The notes beneath the pieces are model-generated. The model ran no database searches, was not told where the DNA came from, and saw only the letters and a list, made by a program, of their open reading frames with translations. A DNA stretch of 64,000 nt from CAG-698 sp964385755 (GTDB lineage Bacteria > Bacillota_I > Bacilli_A > ML615J-28 > CAG-698), in assembly GCA_964385755.1 (NCBI GenBank), contig CAYLPZ010000001.1:62001-126000 (forward strand), given 5' to 3'. Shown here in pieces: positions 28,056 to 35,683 of this stretch. A program made the translations under genes and the position numbers. Each line of letters opens with the position of its first letter. Within the stretch, counting starts at the first letter, position 1.

Positions 28056-29276
28056 TTACTTTTTTCTCATGAAAGTATTTTTTGACACTTCAAATGGACA
28101 GTAAAATTTTACAATCTCTAATGGATGTCTTGAAGCGTCAAGAATATTACCTTCATTGTCATAAATATCACCAATCACATACACTTTCGGACTAATTAAA
28201 TCTTTATATGTATCATTAGGACTTACAAAAGTAACTTCGTAACCTTTAGTAAAATAATTACGCTGTTCAAGTGTGACTATCTTACTATCTTTATTATAAT
28301 CAAGAACAATACCTAAGAAATCTTTAGTTGGAATTAATGCCTGATCATTATATAATTGTTCATTAAGTGTTACCATTCCATCGTAAAAACCAATACCAGT
28401 TAGCCTATTTTCTGCTTTCAAAATTTCATTTTCATAAATTTTAATATCTTCTATTTTGCCGGTTTGTGTATACTCATCAATAAGCATACGATAAGCTCTA
28501 ACAACAATAGCAATATAATAAAGTGATTTCATTCTTCCTTCAATTTTTAGGCTTGCGATACCTAAATCTATAAGACCTGGAATCATCTTAAGAGCACATA
28601 AGTCCTTTGATCCAATATTTAGAAAGCCTTTTTGATTAATTTTCTTGTTACAAAGGTAAGCATCATAGTTCCACCTACAACTATGAGCACATCCACCACG
28701 ATTAGCATCACGAGATGTCATGTAATTTGAAAGCATACATCTTCCAGAAATTGATGTGCACATTCCACCATGAATAAACACTTCAAGCTGTGCATTTACT
28801 TCTTCTTTTATTTTCTTCATTTGTGTAAAAGTTACTTCTCTAGCTAATACTACACGACAAAATCCTTTTTGTTCATAATACTTAACTGCTTTGCTGTTAG
28901 TTACAGAAGCCTGAGTTGATAGATGTCTTTCAAGCTTTGGACTTACTTTGCTTGCCACTTTCGCAATATACATACTACTAACAATAATTCCTGTTACTCC
29001 ATATGACTCTAGAGCCATTAAATATTTTTCTAAGTTTTCTAGGTCCTCACTATGTGGCACAATATTCATTGTGACATATAACTTTTTATTAAGTGACCTA
29101 GCAAACATACTTGCCTCTTTTAAATCTTCCATTGTGAAGTTATTTGCCCTAGCACGAAGCGAAAAATACTTACCACCTACATAAACTGCATCTGCGCCAT
29201 ATAAATATGCAATTTTAAGTTTTTCTAGATTTCCCGCAGGAGCTAATAATTCTATTTTATTATTGTAATTATTCAT
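28056..29276 (-). CDS. trhP2: U32 peptidase-like tRNA uridine hydroxylation protein (TrhP2/YrrO)
   Basis: A 406-residue U32-family protein. It starts with ELLAPAGNLEKLKIAYLYGADAVYVGG and carries the conserved EVFIHGGMCTSISGRCMLS and RGGCAHSCRW cysteine motifs, then IGSKDLCAL and SLKIEGRMKS. Family members hydroxylate U34 of tRNA using prephenate-derived chemistry and probably an iron-sulphur cluster. It overlaps the upstream gene by eight bases and shares an operon with trmR, which methylates the product. Together they should make 5-methoxyuridine at the wobble position. Confidence 0.88.
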   Translation of the reverse strand: MNNYNNKIELLAPAGNLEKLKIAYLYGADAVYVGGKYFSLRARANNFTMEDLKEASMFARSLNKKLYVTMNIVPHSEDLENLEKYLMALESYGVTGIIVSSMYIAKVASKVSPKLERHLSTQASVTNSKAVKYYEQKGFCRVVLAREVTFTQMKKIKEEVNAQLEVFIHGGMCTSISGRCMLSNYMTSRDANRGGCAHSCRWNYDAYLCNKKINQKGFLNIGSKDLCALKMIPGLIDLGIASLKIEGRMKSLYYIAIVVRAYRMLIDEYTQTGKIEDIKIYENEILKAENRLTGIGFYDGMVTLNEQLYNDQALIPTKDFLGIVLDYNKDSKIVTLEQRNYFTKGYEVTFVSPNDTYKDLISPKVYVIGDIYDNEGNILDASRHPLEIVKFYCPFEVSKNTFMRKK

Positions 29277-30123
29277 TATCTTTATCCTTCAACAAAAAGA
29301 GCTTATCAGTCAAAAAACCTTTTGAAATCTTTAAATGGCGCTTACCAAAGTATTCCTTGATTTTGTTTTCTCTTATTTCTTTATTTGCTTTATCTGTGTA
29401 AATTAGTAATAAAAATCTAATATCTTCTTCTGTTAATAAATATGAATTAATATGACAAATAAATAAATCATCATACGAAAAACTAGTTAACGGATTATAA
29501 TAAAAATAAGGTGTATAAATAAATGTTCCATTATCATTTTCTATAATCTTGTATAAATCATCTCTAAGTTCTTCTTTTAAATCATAAATTATATTTTTAT
29601 TAAATGACACATCACTTGAAAAATCATTATAAATTGATAAAAGCATTCTGCGTGAATACATCATTTGTCTTAAGCCAAAGATTGTATAACAAACCTTATT
29701 TAAAGACTTAAGATTATTAACAATATCATCTACTTCCTTACTACTTTGTTCTAGGGAAATAAATGTTTTTGTGTCGATTGTCTTTGCTTCTTCTAAAGAA
29801 CAAACTAAAGTCTTTGGGTCGTAAATAAATTTATCAAGGGACTCTGTGTTATGTATCACCGCATAATCACTATAAATAATATAATCAAAATTATCAATTA
29901 TGACTTTCATTGAAAAATTTAATAGTTCTAAATCATCTTCTTCAAATACTCTATCTATAGAAGCAATAGCTATTTTACCAAGATCTTTTATTTTTCTAGC
30001 CTCTATAATTGCTTCTTCTAAAGAAAAACATTTCCCAGGGAAGGTATCTAAACTTGTTAGATGTACAATAAAACCATCACATGGAAAATTTAGATTTTCA
30101 TATATATCATCAATAACAATCAT
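29269..30123 (-). CDS. trhP1: Divergent U32-like partner, TrhP1/YrrN type
   Basis: A 284-residue protein between trmR and the larger U32 gene, the place held by yrrN in Bacillus. The sequence is divergent: it keeps KCFSLEEAIIEARKIKDLGKIAIASIDRVF, a TIM-barrel-like pattern, but few of the family cysteines. I assign it mostly from position and fold pattern. It probably assists the larger paralogue in tRNA U34 hydroxylation. Translation is likely coupled through the eight-base overlap with the downstream gene. Confidence 0.65.
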   Translation of the reverse strand: MIVIDDIYENLNFPCDGFIVHLTSLDTFPGKCFSLEEAIIEARKIKDLGKIAIASIDRVFEEDDLELLNFSMKVIIDNFDYIIYSDYAVIHNTESLDKFIYDPKTLVCSLEEAKTIDTKTFISLEQSSKEVDDIVNNLKSLNKVCYTIFGLRQMMYSRRMLLSIYNDFSSDVSFNKNIIYDLKEELRDDLYKIIENDNGTFIYTPYFYYNPLTSFSYDDLFICHINSYLLTEEDIRFLLLIYTDKANKEIRENKIKEYFGKRHLKISKGFLTDKLFLLKDKDNE

Positions 30124-30139
30124 TTTAACTCACCTTATA

Positions 30140-30775
30140 CTATTTTTTAATGGAAATTGCAATTCCATCACCAATTTCTAAAAACATTGTCTCAAAACTT
30201 TTGTTGTCTTTTAAAAATTGATTATAATTGTTAATCTTTCTAGCTAAAGCTCGTAAATCTTTACTAGAAATATCTTCATTGTTTACATATTTTTCGACAT
30301 AACCATGAAAAAGTAAATTGTCACTAAAAACAATTCCCCCTTCTTTTAAAAGAGGTGTATATTTTTCAAAGAATCTTTGATATTGGGCTTTTGCGGCATC
30401 GATGAATATTAGATCATACTCAGATAACAAAGAATTATCAAACGTTAAAGCATCGCTATGATAACAGTTTATTTTATCATCTAATTGCATGTTTTTTACA
30501 TTTGTTAATGCTTCTAAATACATTTTTTCATTTTTTTCGATTGTATCGACTTGCACACTTGCTTTAATGGCCATAGAAATAGCACTATAACCAACTGCAG
30601 TACCTATTTCTAAAACTCTTTGGGCTTTTGTCATTTTTAAAATAAATATTAGTAGTTCTAATGAATCATCTTTTATAATAGGAACATCCCTATTTAAAGC
30701 GTCATTTTTAAATTCTAATTCATTTTCGCTATTTAGTTTATCAAAGTATTTTTGTTTGTTACACATATTATTCAC
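30140..30775 (-). CDS. trmR: tRNA 5-hydroxyuridine methyltransferase TrmR
   Basis: A 211-residue SAM-dependent O-methyltransferase of the YrrM/TrmR family. The SAM loop is RVLEIGTAVGYSAISMA, the acidic loop is IEKNEKMY, and LIFIDAAKAQYQRFFE with GGIVFSDNLLFHGYV carries the metal-binding aspartates. TrmR converts 5-hydroxyuridine at tRNA position 34 to 5-methoxyuridine. It heads the trmR-trhP1-trhP2 run. Confidence 0.88.
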   Translation of the reverse strand: MNNMCNKQKYFDKLNSENELEFKNDALNRDVPIIKDDSLELLIFILKMTKAQRVLEIGTAVGYSAISMAIKASVQVDTIEKNEKMYLEALTNVKNMQLDDKINCYHSDALTFDNSLLSEYDLIFIDAAKAQYQRFFEKYTPLLKEGGIVFSDNLLFHGYVEKYVNNEDISSKDLRALARKINNYNQFLKDNKSFETMFLEIGDGIAISIKK

Positions 30776-30817
30776 CTATTATATTTTATTATGTTAACAC
30801 TAAAAAATCAAGAAAAA

Positions 30818-30846
30818 GCACGTAAATGACATTACGTGCAAACCTT
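30818..30846 (-). terminator. Terminator of the helix-turn-helix/TPR gene
   Basis: Stem GCACGTAA/TTACGTGC followed by TTTTT on the minus strand, just after the stop of the regulator gene. It separates that gene from trmR. Confidence 0.8.
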
Positions 30847-30848
30847 TT

Positions 30849-32111
30849 TTATAATATTTTCTCACTATAAAATTCACTTATAAATCTATATGCTTCTTTG
30901 TATCTACTTTCACTGGCCAATGATGTTACATAAACATCTTTATAAATCATATCATAGTAATAATTTGTTTGAACCTTCATTGTTGGAAGAATTTCATTTT
31001 TAAGGAAATTAATCTTTTCAATATTATCAAATGATGTTTTATAAAACAAAATAAAATTAATGAATTTTTCATGGATATCATCTTTCTTTTCAAAATGATA
31101 ATCTTTAGCAATTTCTAAAAACTTATATGTAATATTACTATCACAACTTTGATAGCTTATCATTGCCATAACACCAAAAATACGAACATCATTATAATAT
31201 TTATTTTCTATTATTTCATTAAATATTTCTTGTAAATTTCCTTTCTTAATTCTAATTAAATAAATTAAGTACAAGCAATCATTTTTCTTTTGTTCAGGTA
31301 AATATGAAATATCTAAAGTATTAATATCATCTAATACTTTGTCAAGCATGTGGGAAGATATTAGCTCATTATATAATAATCGAAAATATATTTTCTTATC
31401 TACAGGATAACAAATATAATCAATTTCTTTAAAAACATTATATGCTTCTAAGAATCTGAGATAATCTTTTAGCTCATAATATGTTTTCATTTGTGCTTCA
31501 ACTATTAAATAATATAATATTCTATTACTTCTATTTTCCTTAATATCAATGCTGAAAAGACTAATATTATCAAGAAGTTTACTTGCTTCTTTATAATGAC
31601 ACTTTTTAATAAAATATTCAATTAACAAAAGTAAATAAATTATTTTCTCATTTTCATTTAAAGTACTTATGATATTATCGATATTATTTACTTCACACTC
31701 AAATGAACTATAGGAATTAATATTAAGATAGTAAATAAGCAAAACTAACTGTTTAGTTGATGAAAATGGAGTATTCACAACCTCATTATAAAGTTCTGTT
31801 ATTTTATCATTTTTTCCTAGGAAAAAAGCATTAAGAACTTCAATTATTGTATTTTCATTTACAATATTTTTTAATTCATCATAGTTTATATTTACTCTTT
31901 CAAATAACGCTTTAACATATTTATCACTAGCATTAACTAGTGAATTTTCTAGTTTACTTAAGTAGCTAACACAACAAATATTCTCACTCATTTCCTCGAG
32001 TGTCATATTCCTTCTTACACGCTCATTTTTTATAATTTGAGCGTATAAACTATTATCATCTTTGTTTTGATTTTTTCTTTGTATAAATAAATTTTCTGTT
32101 TTAATTTGCAT
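30849..32111 (-). CDS. XRE-type helix-turn-helix regulator with TPR-like C-terminus
   Basis: A 420-residue protein. Residues about 25-80 are an XRE helix-turn-helix (ERVRRNMTLEEMSENICCVSYLSKLENS, then KYVKALFERVNI). The other 340 residues are all helical, with TPR-like periodicity (YKEASKLLDNIS-type helix pairs). This is the plan of Rgg/PlcR/RRNPP regulators, which usually bind short secreted peptides. No peptide gene was seen next to it. It starts inside the last 11 bases of the YgjP gene, so the two are coupled. Target genes cannot be told from sequence. Confidence 0.72.
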   Translation of the reverse strand: MQIKTENLFIQRKNQNKDDNSLYAQIIKNERVRRNMTLEEMSENICCVSYLSKLENSLVNASDKYVKALFERVNINYDELKNIVNENTIIEVLNAFFLGKNDKITELYNEVVNTPFSSTKQLVLLIYYLNINSYSSFECEVNNIDNIISTLNENEKIIYLLLLIEYFIKKCHYKEASKLLDNISLFSIDIKENRSNRILYYLIVEAQMKTYYELKDYLRFLEAYNVFKEIDYICYPVDKKIYFRLLYNELISSHMLDKVLDDINTLDISYLPEQKKNDCLYLIYLIRIKKGNLQEIFNEIIENKYYNDVRIFGVMAMISYQSCDSNITYKFLEIAKDYHFEKKDDIHEKFINFILFYKTSFDNIEKINFLKNEILPTMKVQTNYYYDMIYKDVYVTSLASESRYKEAYRFISEFYSEKIL

Positions 32112-32826
32112 TTCTTTCTACCGATTTATATTTAAATAAAATGTTTTGTTCTTTCATTTTTTTTACTCGGTCTTTATAATCAGGTAAATGCTTTTCTATT
32201 ATTTTATAAAATTTCTTTTGATGATTTGCTTCAAACAAATGAGCAAATTCATGAACAACGACATATTCAATTACTTCCTTAGATAAATGTATTAATCTTT
32301 TTGAAAATACTAAAGTATTTTTATTGACAATACAATAACCAAGTTTGCCATACATATTATTAAATAATATCTTAGGACTTACTTTAAATATTTTTTGATA
32401 TTTCAATATATATTCATTTATAATATATAAATATGTATTCTCTACCTCTTCAAATATTTTTTGAATATTATCACCACTATTGACAAAAAGTACATTGTGA
32501 TATGTTAAATACGCTTTTTCATCACATTCTTTAACAAAATATTTGTTACCAAAAAGGTACATTACCTCACCTTGATAATAAGAAATAGTATCATACTTTG
32601 TTTCTTTTTCTATTCTTTCATTTAGTTTTTTATCAATCCATTCTATATTTTTACAAACAAAATCATTAATTTGTGGAATAGAAAGATTATATCCACGAAC
32701 AATTATTTCCTTTTTCGCATTAACTAATAGTTTGGCATATTTATTTCTTTTATTTTCATATATAACAAAATAAGTTTTATTAGTTGAATTGATTTCAATA
32801 ACCTTTTTATTAATTAATTTTCCCAT
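32101..32826 (-). CDS. YgjP/SprT-like zinc metallopeptidase (DUF45)
   Basis: A 241-residue protein of the YgjP family, often called UTP pyrophosphatase or M48-like metallopeptidase. The zinc site is VVHEFAHLFEANHQKKF, near residue 193: HExxH plus a downstream His. The usual family feature LGYC appears in the middle of the protein. The substrate is uncertain in all organisms. It lies 19 bases after spoIVFB and overlaps the helix-turn-helix gene, so it may belong to that transcript. Confidence 0.75.
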   Translation of the reverse strand: MGKLINKKVIEINSTNKTYFVIYENKRNKYAKLLVNAKKEIIVRGYNLSIPQINDFVCKNIEWIDKKLNERIEKETKYDTISYYQGEVMYLFGNKYFVKECDEKAYLTYHNVLFVNSGDNIQKIFEEVENTYLYIINEYILKYQKIFKVSPKILFNNMYGKLGYCIVNKNTLVFSKRLIHLSKEVIEYVVVHEFAHLFEANHQKKFYKIIEKHLPDYKDRVKKMKEQNILFKYKSVERNAN

Positions 32827-32845
32827 AGGTTCTACCTCTATATTC

Positions 32846-33502
32846 TTATATCATTATACTCTTTTTCTTTTGATTATTAAAGTATGACGATATTATTCCT
32901 TTTAGTCTTCTTATATCATCATATTCTCTTTTTGTCTTTTGTTTATAAAATAAAAATATGATAAAAATAAGTAAACCAAGTGATTTTACATAAAGCGTAA
33001 GAATAATTAATAAAATGAAGAAAATAATACTTATAATATTACGATATTTGTAAATTACAATAGAAGTTATACCATATCCATCAAGGGGATAAATCGGTAC
33101 AAGTGAAATGAAAAACATTAGTAAATTATAGTGAATTAATAGCTCATTATCAAGTATAAAACCAATCATAATCAATAATAAATTAGCTATTACCCCCGCA
33201 ATTATCACCAATATTTTTTTATTTTTAGAAAGATTATATAGATTTATATCACAATAAAAACCAAAAAGAGTTAAAGTAATTTTTCCTATTTTTTGTTTAA
33301 ATACTTTCGCAAAAAAAACATGTGAAAGTTCATGAAATGATAAAGATAATATTATAATTAATAATTCATCGATTTTCCCTAAATATAAAAACAACAAAAT
33401 TAAAAAATAAAATGAATAGTTTATATTAATTTTTTTATTCTTTTGTGATGAAATAATAGTCCTCTGAGCTTCCAAGTTCTTTTCCTTTTGGTATATATTC
33501 AT
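32846..33502 (-). CDS. spoIVFB: SpoIVFB-like intramembrane site-2 protease
   Basis: A membrane M50 protease of about 210-218 residues. The zinc motif SFHELSHVFFAK lies in a membrane segment near residue 54, GKITLTLFGFYCDI follows, and IYPLDGYG holds the third-ligand aspartate. About five membrane helices are visible. In spore formers SpoIVFB removes the pro-sequence of sigma-K in the mother cell; sigK is in this window, 28 kb away. The start is unclear. ATG 33502 lacks a good box, while TTG at 33475 follows AAAGGA with suitable spacing. Either start overlaps the upstream spoIVFA-like gene. Confidence 0.82.
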   Translation of the reverse strand: MNIYQKEKNLEAQRTIISSQKNKKININYSFYFLILLFLYLGKIDELLIIILSLSFHELSHVFFAKVFKQKIGKITLTLFGFYCDINLYNLSKNKKILVIIAGVIANLLLIMIGFILDNELLIHYNLLMFFISLVPIYPLDGYGITSIVIYKYRNIISIIFFILLIILTLYVKSLGLLIFIIFLFYKQKTKREYDDIRRLKGIISSYFNNQKKKSIMI

Positions 33503-33947
33503 AGATCATAACTTCAATTGTATCTAAATGTGAATAAACATAGATAGCATCATCTAATCCTAAAATGCTTAATGTATAATGATTATTATGTTTATCTATT
33601 CTTATCACACTTCCACAGACTTTTGATTCAATCTTCTCATATACTGTTGAAGTTACTTTTGTTTTTTCACCATTTTCAAGCAATTGTATGTCACCAGATA
33701 CCATTTGTTCATCACTAGTTCCCATGTCTATTAAATTAACTTTCCCATTTATTTTGATTGCGGCTTTTGTAAAGTTTATATTTTCTGTTAGTTTATCTTT
33801 AATTGTTTCAAATTTTATTATTCCTTCTTTATCTAAACAACAAAACACAAAAAGAATTACTAGACCAATAATCATTCTAATTAGGAATTTTGTTAAAAAT
33901 GACATTTTTGTTTTTTGACTTTTTAGTACTTTTGGTTCATTTTCCAT
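33435..33947 (-). CDS. spoIVFA: SpoIVFA-like regulator of the sigma-K protease
   Basis: A 170-residue single-pass membrane protein: a cytoplasmic start, a membrane segment (FLIRMIIGLVILFVFCCL, about 21-38) and an outer C-terminal domain. That domain has a degenerate LytM/M23 pattern (GSVIRIDKHNNHYTLSI, then VYSHLDTIEVMIYEYIPKGKELG) without the full zinc ligands. This is the SpoIVFA plan, the scaffold that holds SpoIVFB inactive until the forespore signal. It overlaps the protease gene. The call rests on domain layout and operon position. Confidence 0.75.
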   Translation of the reverse strand: MENEPKVLKSQKTKMSFLTKFLIRMIIGLVILFVFCCLDKEGIIKFETIKDKLTENINFTKAAIKINGKVNLIDMGTSDEQMVSGDIQLLENGEKTKVTSTVYEKIESKVCGSVIRIDKHNNHYTLSILGLDDAIYVYSHLDTIEVMIYEYIPKGKELGSSEDYYFITKE

Positions 33948-33992
33948 ATACTACTCCTTATATCTAATTAATTATATGAGACAAATAATTAA

Positions 33993-34676
33993 TTATGATA
34001 AATTTATGTATTCAATAATTTGTTTACGATATGAGTAGTACTGTCCTTTTCCAATAATCACATGATCTACCATCAATAGACCAATTGAAGTTGCATATTC
34101 ATCAAGTCGTTTCGATACCTCTAAATCTTCAAGGCTAGGAGTTGCAACACCACTAGGGTGATTGTGAACTAAAATAAAATTACTTGATGAAAATTTAAAC
34201 GCCCATTTAATAATCTCGCGAAAATCAATGGCTGCTTGTAATCTTCCTCCATGGGATATAATTTTAATTTCTTGAACTGAACCTTTGTTATTTAAATAAA
34301 TACACCTTATTTCTTCATGTGAGATATTGCTCATTTCTACTTCTAATAATTTATATACATCTTTACTAGATTTTATATAATTCATATGTAATGTAGGTTT
34401 GCAAACTCTTTTTCCAAGTTCGATTGCGGCGAGTATCTCAATTGCTTTAGCATTCTTAATTCCTTTTATTTCTGTTAATTCATAAATGGTAGTTTCATTT
34501 AAATAGTTGATTCTTTGTATTTTTTGTAATACTTCTTTTGCTAAGTCTAGAACATTCACTCCTTTTGTACCTGTTCTTAACATAATTGCTAAAAGCTCAT
34601 AATCAGCTAGTGCAGCAGGTCCATAATTCAATATTCGCTCACGTGGAAGCATTTCTACATTGTTTAATTTTTTCAT
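33993..34676 (-). CDS. radC: RadC-family JAB/MPN-domain protein
   Basis: A 227-residue RadC protein. An N-terminal helix-hairpin-helix (YELTEIKGIKNAKAIEILAAIELG) precedes a JAMM metal site, FILVHNHPSGVATPSLEDLEVSKRL (HxH and Asp), and VDHVIIGKGQYYS at the end. Despite the name, a role in DNA repair is not supported in model bacteria. The gene has its own leader and stands alone. Confidence 0.92.
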   Translation of the reverse strand: MKKLNNVEMLPRERILNYGPAALADYELLAIMLRTGTKGVNVLDLAKEVLQKIQRINYLNETTIYELTEIKGIKNAKAIEILAAIELGKRVCKPTLHMNYIKSSKDVYKLLEVEMSNISHEEIRCIYLNNKGSVQEIKIISHGGRLQAAIDFREIIKWAFKFSSSNFILVHNHPSGVATPSLEDLEVSKRLDEYATSIGLLMVDHVIIGKGQYYSYRKQIIEYINLS

Positions 34677-34761
34677 TTCTTCATAACTATCCCTCCACTT
34701 ATACTTTAGTAAGAATTAGTCTTTTTTATAAAAAAATTATTTTTTTTTAAAATACATAGAA

Positions 34762-34800
34762 AAACCAAGTAGCTTTCATAAATTTGCTACTTGGTTATTT
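34762..34800. terminator. Bidirectional terminator between radC and the ATP-grasp gene
   Basis: Stem AACCAAGTAGC/GCTACTTGGTT with a 12-base loop and T-runs on both strands, just after the ATP-grasp gene's stop. Confidence 0.85.
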
Positions 34801-34802
34801 TT

Positions 34803-35666
34803 TTATTGATATATTTTTTTCTTAATTCCTCTTGCAAGTTCTAAAGCAAAATCAATTCCTGTCGTATTACTAAAGGTATTAAAATGAGCATTAGAATTTA
34901 CTTCACATAAAAGATATTCTTCTTTTTCTTCATTTTTAACTAGAAAATCAACACTACCAAAACTTAAATTTAATTTTTGTGAAACTCTACTTGCATAATT
35001 TATTAGTTTATCATCAAGCAGATAAGGTTCCATCTTTCCACCTTTTAAGACATTAGAGCGAAAATCATTCTTATTTATGCGTTTAACAGCACCAATTGCT
35101 TTACCGAAAACAACCATAACACGAATATCAACGCCATAGCTTTCTTCAATATATTCTTGTAGTAGCATTTGTACGTTCTCATTTTCTTTGATAGTTTTTA
35201 GTAATTCTCTCTTATTATTTAGTAAGTAAACACCAGTACCAAATGATCCTTTATTTGTTTTAAGGACTACTGGGTATGTTATATCATAGTCATCAATAAA
35301 TGATAAATCATTGTACCCAACTTTATCATATGTGAATGGTAATAAAATAGTTTTTGGCATATGAACTATATTTTTAAGTTCAAGTGCCATCAATCCTTTA
35401 TCATCACAAATGGCAATAGTATCACTACTATTAAATAACTTATATCCGTTTTTTTCTAAAAGTTTAGCAAGAAGAATATCTTTATCCCAAAAAATAATAA
35501 AATCACAATCAAGTTTGATACATGAGTCTATACTTGCTTTAATTTTATCATTTGTAATAAGCATTAATCTAATATTTTCTCTTAAAAATGCATTAACAAG
35601 TTTTTCATAAAGTATAGAAAATCTATCATTTATAAGAAACTTATTGACTACAAGATATCCCTTCAC
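34803..35666 (-). CDS. RimK-like ATP-grasp ligase
   Basis: A 287-residue ATP-grasp enzyme of the RimK/LysX type. The central nucleotide-binding part has YPVVLKTNKGSFGTGVYLL and LLQEYIEESYGVDIRVMVV, and the metal-binding end reads YLLCEVNSNAHF, the usual glutamate and asparagine pair. Such enzymes join an amino acid to a carboxylate, for example glutamate to ribosomal protein S6. The acceptor here is unknown. It lies 17 bases after valS and is likely read with it under the T-box. Confidence 0.8.
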   Translation of the reverse strand: MKGYLVVNKFLINDRFSILYEKLVNAFLRENIRLMLITNDKIKASIDSCIKLDCDFIIFWDKDILLAKLLEKNGYKLFNSSDTIAICDDKGLMALELKNIVHMPKTILLPFTYDKVGYNDLSFIDDYDITYPVVLKTNKGSFGTGVYLLNNKRELLKTIKENENVQMLLQEYIEESYGVDIRVMVVFGKAIGAVKRINKNDFRSNVLKGGKMEPYLLDDKLINYASRVSQKLNLSFGSVDFLVKNEEKEEYLLCEVNSNAHFNTFSNTTGIDFALELARGIKKKIYQ

Positions 35667-35683
35667 TACTAATTCTCCTTAAT

